A DNA stretch of 7,587 bases from Thermoleophilaceae bacterium. GTDB taxonomy: Bacteria; Actinomycetota; Thermoleophilia; Solirubrobacterales; Thermoleophilaceae. The stretch's first letter is position 1, and every line of letters starts with the position of its first letter. Under the pieces are notes generated by a model that saw nothing but the letters and a program-made list of their open reading frames with translations, had not been told where the DNA came from and did no database searches. The position numbers and the translations under genes were made by a program. Where the stretch lies: assembly GCA_013695855.1 (NCBI GenBank), contig JACCZR010000136.1, positions 1-7,587 of the forward strand, written 5' to 3'. Shown one piece after another: positions 1-5,516 of this stretch.

Positions 1-198
1 GGGTGCCGCGGCCGCTGCGCCGCCGCCGCGGGGCTCGGGCAGGCGCGACTCGGCTCCCTCCGGCACGTAGGGGTCGGCTTGGCGCTCTGCGCGCGAGCCG
101 TCGACCTCGATCACCTCGCCCGCCGACGCCGATGCCGGCGAGGCAAAGGCCGCAATGGCCAGCGCCAAGACCACGAAGATCCTGCAACGGAGGGACAT
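1..198 (-). CDS. Exported protein of unknown function, 5' end only
   Basis: Read on the minus strand from an ATG at 198, this gives 66 residues before the left edge of the window. The start MSLRCRIFVVLALAIAAFA is a textbook Sec signal peptide: basic residues R4 and R6, a hydrophobic core at about 7-19, and an Ala-Ser-Ala cleavage site near residues 22-27. The mature part seen so far is polar and rich in Pro, Glu, Arg, Gly and Ala, which is low-complexity and suggests a linker before a domain outside the window. A weak ribosome site (GGGGA, 5 nt upstream) supports the ATG. It diverges from the lipoprotein gene at 272. I recognise no family, and the function cannot be inferred from this fragment. 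Export is well supported; everything else is open. Confidence 0.7.
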   Translation of the reverse strand, partial: MSLRCRIFVVLALAIAAFASPASASAGEVIEVDGSRAERQADPYVPEGAESRLPEPRGGGAAAAAP

Positions 199-271
199 CT
201 TGGTCCCCAACGCCCGGGGTGCCCGGAAGTTGCGTGGATGGTCATATGCCTTCACTACGCTCCCCCCTTCG

Positions 272-1363
272 TTGCGCGCCCTCGGACTAATGCTTCCGGT
301 CTTCGCGGCACTCGGTCTGGCCCTTCCCGGCTGCGGCCCAGGCAACGATCGGGACGAGGTGGCCAAGATCCTCGACCGCGCGTTCGACCGCCCGATCGAC
401 AGTGCCGACGTCGACCTCGACAGCACGATCCGCGTGCGCGGCGTGCCCCAGCTGGACCGGCCGATCCGCGTGCGCGCCAGCGGGCCGTACAAGTCCGCAA
501 CGGGAAAGCCGCCGCAGTTCGACATCGACCTCAAGGTAGGGGTCGAGGGCGGCGGTGCCTCCATCGACACGGGGCGAGTCTCGGTCGGCGACCGCGCGTT
601 CGTGAAGTTTCAGGGAAGCCTCTACGAGCTGCCCCGCGACGAGGTCGCCGAGGCCAACAAGGCCTTCGAGGGCGATCGCGCCCAGCACGGCCGGGTTGGC
701 GGGCTGGGAGTCAATCCGCGCGCGTGGATCGCGAGCGCCAAGGACGAGGGCGAGGAGGAGGTGGCGGGCGTGAAGACCAGGCACCTCTCTGGACAGCTCG
801 ACGTGCGCCGGGTGGTGGGCGATCTCAACCGCTTCGTCGCGCGCGCGGGCAAGACCCTCGCCACCGGCGCCGAGGTGCCGCGGCCGCTGCCCCCGTCGGT
901 GCTCGAGAAGATCTCGCAGGTGGTGCGCAATCCGACCTTCGACGTCTACGTGGGGGCGGGCGACGACCGCATTCGCCGGCTGTCTGCCAACGTGCAGCTG
1001 AACGTGCCCGAGGCCGACCGCCAACAGGTACGCGGGGTCGAGGGCGGCGCGCTCGAGCTGACGCTCGAGTTCCGTGATGTGGGCGGCGACCAGCGGATCG
1101 TGGCGCCTGCGCAGTCGCGCCCGCTGTCGGACCTGACCAAGCAGCTGGGCGGGGCCGGGCCGCTCGGCCTTGGCGGCTTCGGCGGCAAGAGCGGGCAGGG
1201 CGGCCAGACGCCTCAACTGCCCGAGCAGCAGACCCGGGAACGGCCCCAGGGAGGCGCCGGAGGCGACACCGAGACCTTCCAGCGCTACGCCGACTGCCTC
1301 GAACAGGCCGGTCCGCAGAACACCGCGGCTCAGCAGCGCTGCTCGCAGCTGCTGCAGCGCTAG
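272..1363 (+). CDS. Secreted lipoprotein with two-cysteine C-terminal tail, function unknown
   Basis: Encodes 363 residues from a TTG at 272. The N-terminus MRALGLMLPVFAALGLALPGC is a lipoprotein signal with a lipobox (LPGC) and the lipidated cysteine at residue 21, so the mature protein should be anchored on the outer face of the membrane. Residues about 30-270 are polar with alternating beta-like stretches. Their general look recalls LolA/LppX-like lipid-binding lipoproteins of actinobacteria, but I see no diagnostic motif. A Gly/Gln-rich linker (about 290-330) leads to a short helical tail with Cys342 and Cys357, which may form a disulfide. Start choice: TTG 272 gives an arginine and a normal signal length. 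An ATG at 290 would give only 15 residues with no positive charge. An upstream ATG at 155 would overlap the divergent gene and spoil the signal peptide. The gene converges on the reductase with an 8-nt gap. Localisation is fairly sure; function is unknown. Confidence 0.8.
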   Translation: MRALGLMLPVFAALGLALPGCGPGNDRDEVAKILDRAFDRPIDSADVDLDSTIRVRGVPQLDRPIRVRASGPYKSATGKPPQFDIDLKVGVEGGGASIDTGRVSVGDRAFVKFQGSLYELPRDEVAEANKAFEGDRAQHGRVGGLGVNPRAWIASAKDEGEEEVAGVKTRHLSGQLDVRRVVGDLNRFVARAGKTLATGAEVPRPLPPSVLEKISQVVRNPTFDVYVGAGDDRIRRLSANVQLNVPEADRQQVRGVEGGALELTLEFRDVGGDQRIVAPAQSRPLSDLTKQLGGAGPLGLGGFGGKSGQGGQTPQLPEQQTRERPQGGAGGDTETFQRYADCLEQAGPQNTAAQQRCSQLLQR

Positions 1364-1380
1364 CCGACCTTCTAGTCGGC
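1363..1380. terminator. Hairpin spanning the stops of two convergent genes
   Basis: A perfect 6-bp inverted repeat (GCCGAC / GTCGGC) with the loop CTTCTA sits at 1363-1380. It includes the last base of the lipoprotein stop and the whole stop codon of the reductase. Being symmetric, it could end transcription from both sides. There is no U-tract, which is common for putative terminators in GC-rich actinobacteria but makes the call tentative. Confidence 0.4.
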
Positions 1381-2514
1381 GACCAGCTTGCTCAGGTCGG
1401 TGTCGGGATGGATCCCGTGGCGCTGCGCCAGCGCCTCGTGCTCGGCGCCGAGGGTCCACCGGTCGGGACGCTCGTCGCCCTCGTGGTCGGGTGAGGCGCC
1501 CTTCAGCGACATCGACCCGGTGTTGTCGCCGATCGTCCGGAGCTCGTCGACTTCTGTCTCCGACAGCCCTGCCTGCGAGGGAAGCCCGGCCAGCTCCGCG
1601 CGCTTGTCCTCGATCGCCCGGGCGCCCGGGCCGCTCTCCTGAATCAGCGTGGGCACGACGCACGTCACGGGGCCGTGGCCCAGGTTCCACTGGCAGGCCA
1701 GCTGCATCGGGGTCAGGCCGTGGCGCTCGGCCAGGGGGCGCATGAGCTCCAGCTTCTCGCGCCCCGCCTCGATCCAGCCGTCGGGACGAAAGGCACGGTG
1801 GTCGCCTTGGTCCAGCACGTGGCCGGGCAGCACGTCGTCCCAGAACAGGCCGCCGTAGTCCACGACGCGAGTTATCACCGAGACGTCGTGGTCGGCGCAG
1901 GCCCCGAGCACCAGTTCGCCCGGCCACGGCTCGAGCGGGCCGAGGATCACCATCGCCCAGTCGATCAGCTCGCCGAAGCGCTCCAGGCAGCCGATGAGGT
2001 CGAGCACGAAGCCGTTGGCCGGCCCCGGGGCGAGGCCCAGCGCTCCGGCCAGTCCCTCGTCGCGCAGCTCGCGCAGCGCCTCCCACACCTCGGGGCTCTC
2101 GAAGCCGCGGCGGTCGGGGTTGTGCAGCAGCAGCACGTCGAACGAGCTGACCCCGCAGCGATCGAGGCTGCGCTCGACTGCTGCGCGCACGTAGTCGCGG
2201 TAGCCCTCGGGTCCGCGCAGGCGGGGGTCGGTAAAGCGGGGAAAGCCCCGGGGTCCCTCGCGCTCGCCGTCGACGAAGTCGTGCCCGATCGCCCCCACCA
2301 GGGAGAACGATTCGCGCGGCAGTCCGGCCAGCGCGCGGCCCACCAGCGCGTCGCCCTCACCCTGACCGTATACGTCGGCGGTCAGCACGGTGTGCAGGTC
2401 GCGGTCGGGGCGGAGCAGCCCGGCGAGCCGCTGCTCCTCGATGGGCTCGCCGAAGTGCAGGTAGCGCCCACCGCTCCAGGCGCCGATGGCTGCGGGACCC
2501 AGCACCCTCCGCAC
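1372..2514 (-). CDS. Aldo/keto reductase-family protein lacking the catalytic lysine
   Basis: Encodes 380 residues with a TIM-barrel aldo/keto reductase layout. The beta2 motif TADVYGQGEGD holds Asp47 and Tyr49, and the beta4 motif FDVLLLHNPD holds His131. The late strand CVVPTLIQ (285-292) sits where the family binds the cofactor phosphate. These enzymes normally reduce carbonyls with NADPH in the cytoplasm. The usual catalytic Lys at the end of beta3 (the TK in a typical ...TKvg...) aligns with Ala75 in FSLVGAIGHDF, so the Asp-Tyr-Lys-His tetrad looks incomplete. Activity may be altered or lost. The C-terminal 50 residues are polar and extend past a standard barrel. The GTG at 2514 has a good ribosome site (GGAG, 6 nt upstream). 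A second in-frame GTG at 2505 fits a leaderless transcript better. Divergent from terC by 16 nt. Family membership is firm; the substrate is unknown. Confidence 0.85.
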   Translation of the reverse strand: MRRVLGPAAIGAWSGGRYLHFGEPIEEQRLAGLLRPDRDLHTVLTADVYGQGEGDALVGRALAGLPRESFSLVGAIGHDFVDGEREGPRGFPRFTDPRLRGPEGYRDYVRAAVERSLDRCGVSSFDVLLLHNPDRRGFESPEVWEALRELRDEGLAGALGLAPGPANGFVLDLIGCLERFGELIDWAMVILGPLEPWPGELVLGACADHDVSVITRVVDYGGLFWDDVLPGHVLDQGDHRAFRPDGWIEAGREKLELMRPLAERHGLTPMQLACQWNLGHGPVTCVVPTLIQESGPGARAIEDKRAELAGLPSQAGLSETEVDELRTIGDNTGSMSLKGASPDHEGDERPDRWTLGAEHEALAQRHGIHPDTDLSKLVAD

Positions 2515-2522
2515 TCTAGGCT
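2513..2522. promoter_or_regulatory. Candidate bidirectional -10 element between the reductase and terC genes
   Basis: The decamer ACTCTAGGCT is nearly palindromic around CTAG. On the plus strand it gives TAGGCT (2517-2522), 8 nt before the terC GTG at 2531. On the minus strand it gives TAGAGT (2518-2513), 7 nt before the in-frame GTG at 2505 of the reductase. Both match the actinobacterial -10 pattern TANNNT at the spacing expected for leaderless transcripts. No clear -35 box is visible on either side. It would replace ordinary promoters, for which the 16-nt gap between the genes leaves no room. Next to it, CTCCGGAG (2521-2528) is a perfect palindrome offering GGAG on both strands. Confidence 0.45.
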
Positions 2523-2530
2523 CCGGAGAA

Positions 2531-3499
2531 GTGCTTCAGATCGGGGTTCTCCTAGCAGCGCTGCTGTTCTTCCTGGCGCTCGACCTCCACTTCTTCGCCC
2601 GCGGCCGGGAGCCGAGGTTCAAGGAGGCGGCCTTCTGGTCGATCGGCTGGTTCGCCCTAGCGCTGCTTGCCGGGGTCGTGCTGGGCGTGACCGAGGGCAC
2701 CGAGCGGGGGATCCTCTACACGACGGTCTACCTGATCGAGCGCTCGCTTTCGCTCGACAACCTCTTCGTCTTCCTGCTGCTGTTCGCCTACTTCGGCATC
2801 CCCTACGAGAACCGGCCGCGGCTGCTGTTCTGGGGGATCATCGCCGCGCTGGCGCTGCGGGGGGTCTTCATCCTCGTGGGCATAGCGCTGATCGAGCAGT
2901 TCCACTTCGTCATCTACATCCTCGGGGCGGCGCTGATCTACCTGGCCTACCGGATCCTGCGCGGGGTCGACGACAACGTCGATCCCGACAAGAACCCGAT
3001 GGTCCGCGTGGTGCGCAAGTTCTTCCCGGTCACCTCCGACTTCCACGGCAACAAGTGGTTCGTCAGGGAGGACGGCAAGCGCCACGTCACGCCGGTGTTC
3101 CTGGCGCTCACCGCAATCGTGTTCGCCGACGTGGCCTTCGCCATCGACTCCATCCCCGCCGCCTTCGCCATCTCGCAGGACTCGTTCCTGATCTTCATGG
3201 GCAACGTCTTCGCCCTGCTCGGGCTGCGCGCTCTGTTCGTGCTCGTGGAGAGCCTCATCGCGCGCTTTCGCTACCTCGACCAGACGATCGCCATCGTGCT
3301 CGGCCTCGTGGGGGTGAAGCTGCTCGTCGAGGACCTGGTGAAGGTCGGCCCCCTGCCCAGTTTGGGCATCATCGCCGCGGCCTTCACGATCGGGATCGTG
3401 GCCTCGGTGATCGCCGACCGGCGCGATCCCGACGCAGAGGAGAAGCAGGAGGAGCGCAAGGAGGCCATGAAGGAAGGCGCGCTGCCGAGCAACACGTGA
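2531..3499 (+). CDS. TerC/Alx-family integral membrane protein, probable metal-ion exporter
   Basis: Encodes 322 residues from a GTG at 2531. The family marks are clear: SLSLDNLFVFLLLFAYFGIP (Asp76), then RLLFWGIIAALALRGVFI, and VTPVFLALTAIVFADVAFAI followed by DSIPAAFAISQD (Asp200, Asp206). The acidic residues buried in these helices are the presumed metal site. Family members such as Alx and YkoY-type proteins export Mn2+, and TerC is tied to tellurite resistance and to metal loading of exported enzymes. About eight hydrophobic segments are followed by a charged cytoplasmic tail with many Lys and Glu (about 295-320). The usual E-x-x-D of the second motif is VFAD here, so the Glu is replaced. 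An ATG at 2486 would add 15 polar residues and overlap the divergent reductase. The GTG is preferred because the hydrophobic segment begins just after it and a TAGGCT box lies 8 nt upstream. It converges on the CaxA-like gene with an 18-nt gap. Confidence 0.9.
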   Translation: MLQIGVLLAALLFFLALDLHFFARGREPRFKEAAFWSIGWFALALLAGVVLGVTEGTERGILYTTVYLIERSLSLDNLFVFLLLFAYFGIPYENRPRLLFWGIIAALALRGVFILVGIALIEQFHFVIYILGAALIYLAYRILRGVDDNVDPDKNPMVRVVRKFFPVTSDFHGNKWFVREDGKRHVTPVFLALTAIVFADVAFAIDSIPAAFAISQDSFLIFMGNVFALLGLRALFVLVESLIARFRYLDQTIAIVLGLVGVKLLVEDLVKVGPLPSLGIIAAAFTIGIVASVIADRRDPDAEEKQEERKEAMKEGALPSNT

Positions 3500-3517
3500 A
3501 GCGCTTCGGAACCTGCT

Positions 3518-4600
3518 CTACGCGAAGAAGAAGACGAGGCCCACCACGACGTAGAGGGCAAGCAGCTGCACGCCCTCGAACCAGTTGGTCTCGCCCTCCT
3601 GGGTGGCGAAGTTCGCGATCAGCACTGCGAACAACATTGCGGCGATCTCGTAGCCGTTGAAGACCAGGGCCAGGGGGTTGGGCCCCACCACAAAGGACAG
3701 CAGCACGAGCACCGGGGCCACGAACAGGGCGATCTGCGCGCTCGAGCCGATGGCGATGTTCACCGCCAGGTCCATCTTGTCCTTGGCCGCGGCGAGCACC
3801 GCCACCCAGTGCTCGGCGGCGTTGCCCACGATGGCCACCACGAAGACGCCGACGAAGAACTCCGACAGGCCGATCTCCTTGGAGGCCTCGGACACCGAGC
3901 CCACCAACAGCTCGCTGGTGAGGCCCACGAGGACCGCGGCCACCGCCAGCTGGACGACCGCCCGGCGCATGGTCCAGCCGGTGTGCTCGTCCGCCTCGGA
4001 GTCGTCGTACGGGTTGAACACCCGCTTGTGGGTCTTCAGCGAGAAGACCAGGCCGGCGGCGTAGCTCGCGATGAGCACCACCGCCACCGCCAAGGACAGC
4101 CTCTCGAGGTCGGAGCCGAAGTCCACGCGTTCCTCGCCGATCCCGGGCAGGCCGCCACCGTGGATGAGCTGGAAGGCCGCCGGCAGGATCAGGGCCGCCA
4201 GCGCCAGCAGCAGCATCCCCGACTGCGCGTTGGCCGCGGTGGCGCTGAAGGTCTGCTTGTCGCGCTTCGCCCCGCCCACGACCATCGCCGCGCCCAGCAC
4301 CAGGAGGATGTTCCCGATGATCGAGCCCACGATGGAGGCCTTGACCACCTCCTGTAGGCCCTCGAGCAACGCGAAGAAGGCGGTGATGAGCTCTGGCGCG
4401 TTGCCAAAGGTCACGTTGAGCAGGCCGCCGATCCCGGGGCCGGTCTTCGAGGCGATCACCTCGGTGGCCTCGCCCATGGCCGCAGCGGTGGGTATCACGC
4501 CCAGCGCGGCGGCGCCGAAGACGAGCAGTGGAGACGCATGGGCAAGCTCCAGGCCCAGCGCGGTCGGGATGAAGATCCCGAGGAAGTAGACGGGTCTCAA
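3518..4600 (-). CDS. Calcium/proton antiporter, CaxA type
   Basis: Encodes 360 residues with about 11 hydrophobic segments. It carries the two inverted alpha repeats of the Ca2+/cation antiporter superfamily. The first is GEATEVIASKTGPGIGGLLN followed by VTFGNAPELI (G66, N67, E70). The second is FVGVFVVAIVGNAAEHWVAV (G259, N260, E263). Both contain the GNxxE core whose Glu binds the cation. A polar loop rich in Asp and Glu (about 195-208) splits the two halves, as in this family. It should exchange cytoplasmic Ca2+ for protons at the inner membrane. The length is normal for the family. The start is a TTG at 4600. No other start codon lies nearby in frame and no ribosome site is visible, so the true start could differ slightly. 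It converges on terC, so two cation exporters sit tail to tail, but they are not in one operon. Confidence 0.92.
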   Translation of the reverse strand: MRPVYFLGIFIPTALGLELAHASPLLVFGAAALGVIPTAAAMGEATEVIASKTGPGIGGLLNVTFGNAPELITAFFALLEGLQEVVKASIVGSIIGNILLVLGAAMVVGGAKRDKQTFSATAANAQSGMLLLALAALILPAAFQLIHGGGLPGIGEERVDFGSDLERLSLAVAVVLIASYAAGLVFSLKTHKRVFNPYDDSEADEHTGWTMRRAVVQLAVAAVLVGLTSELLVGSVSEASKEIGLSEFFVGVFVVAIVGNAAEHWVAVLAAAKDKMDLAVNIAIGSSAQIALFVAPVLVLLSFVVGPNPLALVFNGYEIAAMLFAVLIANFATQEGETNWFEGVQLLALYVVVGLVFFFA

Positions 4601-4625
4601 GGGTGCGGCTGCGATTCTCTGGGAA

Positions 4626-4643
4626 GTCGCCCAGGAAGGCGAC
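4626..4643. other. Small hairpin in the leader of the antiporter gene
   Basis: GTCGCC and GGCGAC form a perfect 6-bp stem around the loop CAGGAA. It lies about 26 nt upstream of the antiporter TTG and beside the longer hairpin at 4657-4677. It may be a leader structure or chance in GC-rich DNA. Confidence 0.25.
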
Positions 4644-4656
4644 CAGTCCGACAGAT

Positions 4657-4677
4657 CTGAGGGCTGGGTGCCCTCAG
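4657..4677 (-). terminator. Probable terminator hairpin after the 110-aa gene
   Basis: CTGAGGGC and GCCCTCAG form a perfect 8-bp stem with a 5-nt loop. It begins 3 nt after the stop of the minus-strand gene at 4681. The bases after the stem (ATCTGTCGG) are only weakly U-rich, so this is a GC-type terminator or attenuator rather than a classic one. Its place between two same-strand genes suggests that the downstream antiporter is transcribed separately or attenuated. Confidence 0.5.
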
Positions 4678-4680
4678 GGG

Positions 4681-5013
4681 CTAATCCTCGCCCTCTTCCA
4701 GAGGGATCGGAGGCGGCGGCTCGTCGTCTACGTCGTCGTCGCTGCCGTCGACGGCCTCGGAGCCCACCTGGCGGTGGTCGCCGCCCGCGTAGTGGGCTTG
4801 GAAGCCCTCGAGCAGCTCATCGCGCCGGGAGTCCTCCACCGGCACCTCGTCGGAGATGACCACCCAGTCGGCGCCCTCGAACTCCTCGAGGTTGAAGATC
4901 TCGCCGTCGATGGACGACGAGTCGTCCACGACCACGAGCACCTCGGTCTGCGGGTTCAGGTAGGTCCCCGGGCGCACCAGGAGCTCGTCGAGGTCGATGC
5001 GGCGGTCGGCCAT
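4681..5013 (-). CDS. Small acidic soluble protein, function unknown
   Basis: Encodes 110 residues from an ATG at 5013. The conserved-looking core (about 1-77) is MADRRIDLDELLVRPGTYLN followed by PQTEVLVVVDDSSSIDGEIF, with alternating hydrophobic strands (EVLVVVDD, DWVVISDE) and a later helix (RRDELLEGFQAHY). The tail (about 88-110) is low-complexity Asp, Glu and Pro. There is no signal peptide or membrane segment, so it should be cytoplasmic. The protein is strongly acidic overall. I do not recognise a characterised family. The Asp-rich tail next to an antiporter could hint at cation binding, but that is only a guess. It lies 56 nt downstream of the 139-aa gene on the same strand and its ATG directly follows the stop of a short upstream ORF. 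A hairpin follows its stop. Confidence 0.75.
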   Translation of the reverse strand: MADRRIDLDELLVRPGTYLNPQTEVLVVVDDSSSIDGEIFNLEEFEGADWVVISDEVPVEDSRRDELLEGFQAHYAGGDHRQVGSEAVDGSDDDVDDEPPPPIPLEEGED

Positions 5014-5049
5014 CTAGATGATTGGGTGCGGAATCGTGGAGCTGGCCAT
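5014..5049 (-). CDS. Possible 11-codon leader ORF upstream of the 110-aa gene
   Basis: On the minus strand an ATG at 5049 opens a short ORF, MASSTIPHPII, whose TAG stop is followed at once by the ATG of the 110-aa gene (TAGATG). The spacing would let a terminating ribosome restart on that gene, which has no clear ribosome site of its own. A TATACA box lies 9 nt upstream of this ATG, so a leaderless transcript could start here. Expression of the peptide is not shown by the sequence, and chance is possible for so short an ORF. Confidence 0.3.
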   Translation of the reverse strand: MASSTIPHPII

Positions 5050-5058
5050 CAGGGCGCC

Positions 5059-5064
5059 TGTATA
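5059..5064 (-). promoter_or_regulatory. Candidate -10 box TATACA for the 110-aa gene
   Basis: The minus strand reads GCTATACAGG here, one of the few AT-rich stretches in the area, 9 nt before the leader-ORF ATG and just past the stop of the upstream gene. It is a fair -10 match, but no -35 box is seen at 16-18 nt. It would allow the 110-aa gene its own transcript apart from the 139-aa gene. Confidence 0.3.
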
Positions 5065-5069
5065 GCGGA

Positions 5070-5489
5070 TCACGCCCCCGGTTCGCTTAGCTGTCTGGCC
5101 ACCTCGGCCTCCACGTCGAGGGGCGGCTTGCCCTGGCGGGCGCGGCGCTCGTTGCGGGCAAGCACCAGCTGGCGCACCTCGTCCCGCAGGGCGGCGTCGC
5201 GTGGCGTGGCAGCAGGACGGCTGAGCGCCGCGATCTCGGCGTCCACGTCCAGCGGCGCCTCGCCCCGGCGCTCGCGCCGCGCAGACTTGGCGTCGAGCAG
5301 CTGGCGCAGCTCCTCCTGGGCCTCGGCGCCCGCGCTGGGCCGCGGTTCGGGCCGCGTATCGGGCTCGTCGAGCGACAGCCCGCCGGTGCGCCCGAGCCCC
5401 TCGTAGATGCTGCCGGTGCCCCAGAAGCTGAGGACGGCGACGACGGCTCCGACCACGCAGATGACGATCAGCACCGTCCCGAACTCCAT
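5070..5489 (-). CDS. Membrane-anchored protein with a duplicated cytoplasmic motif, function unknown
   Basis: Encodes 139 residues from an ATG at 5489. Residues about 4-23 form one transmembrane helix, with no cleavage site, followed by a short Gly/Pro-rich stretch. Two copies of a motif of about 30 residues follow. Copy 1 (about 59-89) runs EELRQLLDAKSARRERRGEA then PLDVDAEIAAL. Copy 2 (about 103-134) runs DEVRQLVLARNERRARQGKP then PLDVEAEVARQL. Each is a charged amphipathic helix ending in a basic R-RR-G turn and a PLDVxAE cap. The repeats are diverged but clearly one internal duplication. The N-out/C-in or N-in/C-out orientation cannot be fixed from sequence. I know no function; a scaffold or protein-binding role is only a guess. 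It is divergent from the 44-aa membrane protein, 27 nt apart, with a shared -10 candidate between them. Confidence 0.8.
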   Translation of the reverse strand: MEFGTVLIVICVVGAVVAVLSFWGTGSIYEGLGRTGGLSLDEPDTRPEPRPSAGAEAQEELRQLLDAKSARRERRGEAPLDVDAEIAALSRPAATPRDAALRDEVRQLVLARNERRARQGKPPLDVEAEVARQLSEPGA

Positions 5490-5498
5490 CGGCCACGG

Positions 5499-5508
5499 AC
5501 CCTAGAGT
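5499..5508. promoter_or_regulatory. Candidate bidirectional -10 element between two small membrane-protein genes
   Basis: ACCCTAGAGT is nearly palindromic around CTAG. The plus strand reads TAGAGT (5503-5508), 8 nt before the GTG at 5517. The minus strand reads TAGGGT (5504-5499), 9 nt before the ATG at 5489. Both fit TANNNT at leaderless spacing. The whole gap between the two genes is only 27 nt and neither gene has a ribosome site, which favours leaderless transcripts in both directions. No -35 box is evident. Confidence 0.5.
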
Positions 5509-5516
5509 CTGCCGGT

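Noticed and set aside
155..271. N-terminal extension of the lipoprotein from ATG 155
   Set aside because: It would overlap the divergent exported-protein gene and put 39 polar residues before a complete lipoprotein signal.
287..2086. 599-codon open frame on the minus strand
   Set aside because: It is antisense to the lipoprotein and overlaps the reductase in another frame. Its Arg/Ala/Gly-rich composition is typical of a shadow frame in GC-rich DNA.
2460..2531. Mn2+ riboswitch (yybP-ykoY type) upstream of terC
   Set aside because: There is no room for one, because the upstream bases are coding sequence of the reductase and the leader appears to be near zero.
3498..3507. Palindrome GAAGCGCTTC at the terC stop as a terminator
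   Set aside because: It has no loop, so it cannot form a useful hairpin. It may simply be chance at the convergent junction.
1675..3660. 661-codon open frame on the plus strand
   Set aside because: It runs antisense through the reductase and out of frame through terC, both of which have strong family motifs. No domain is seen in it.
3809..4357. 182-codon frame opposite the antiporter gene
   Set aside because: Shadow of the antiporter. It is rich in His, Gln, Arg and Asp with no hydrophobic core.
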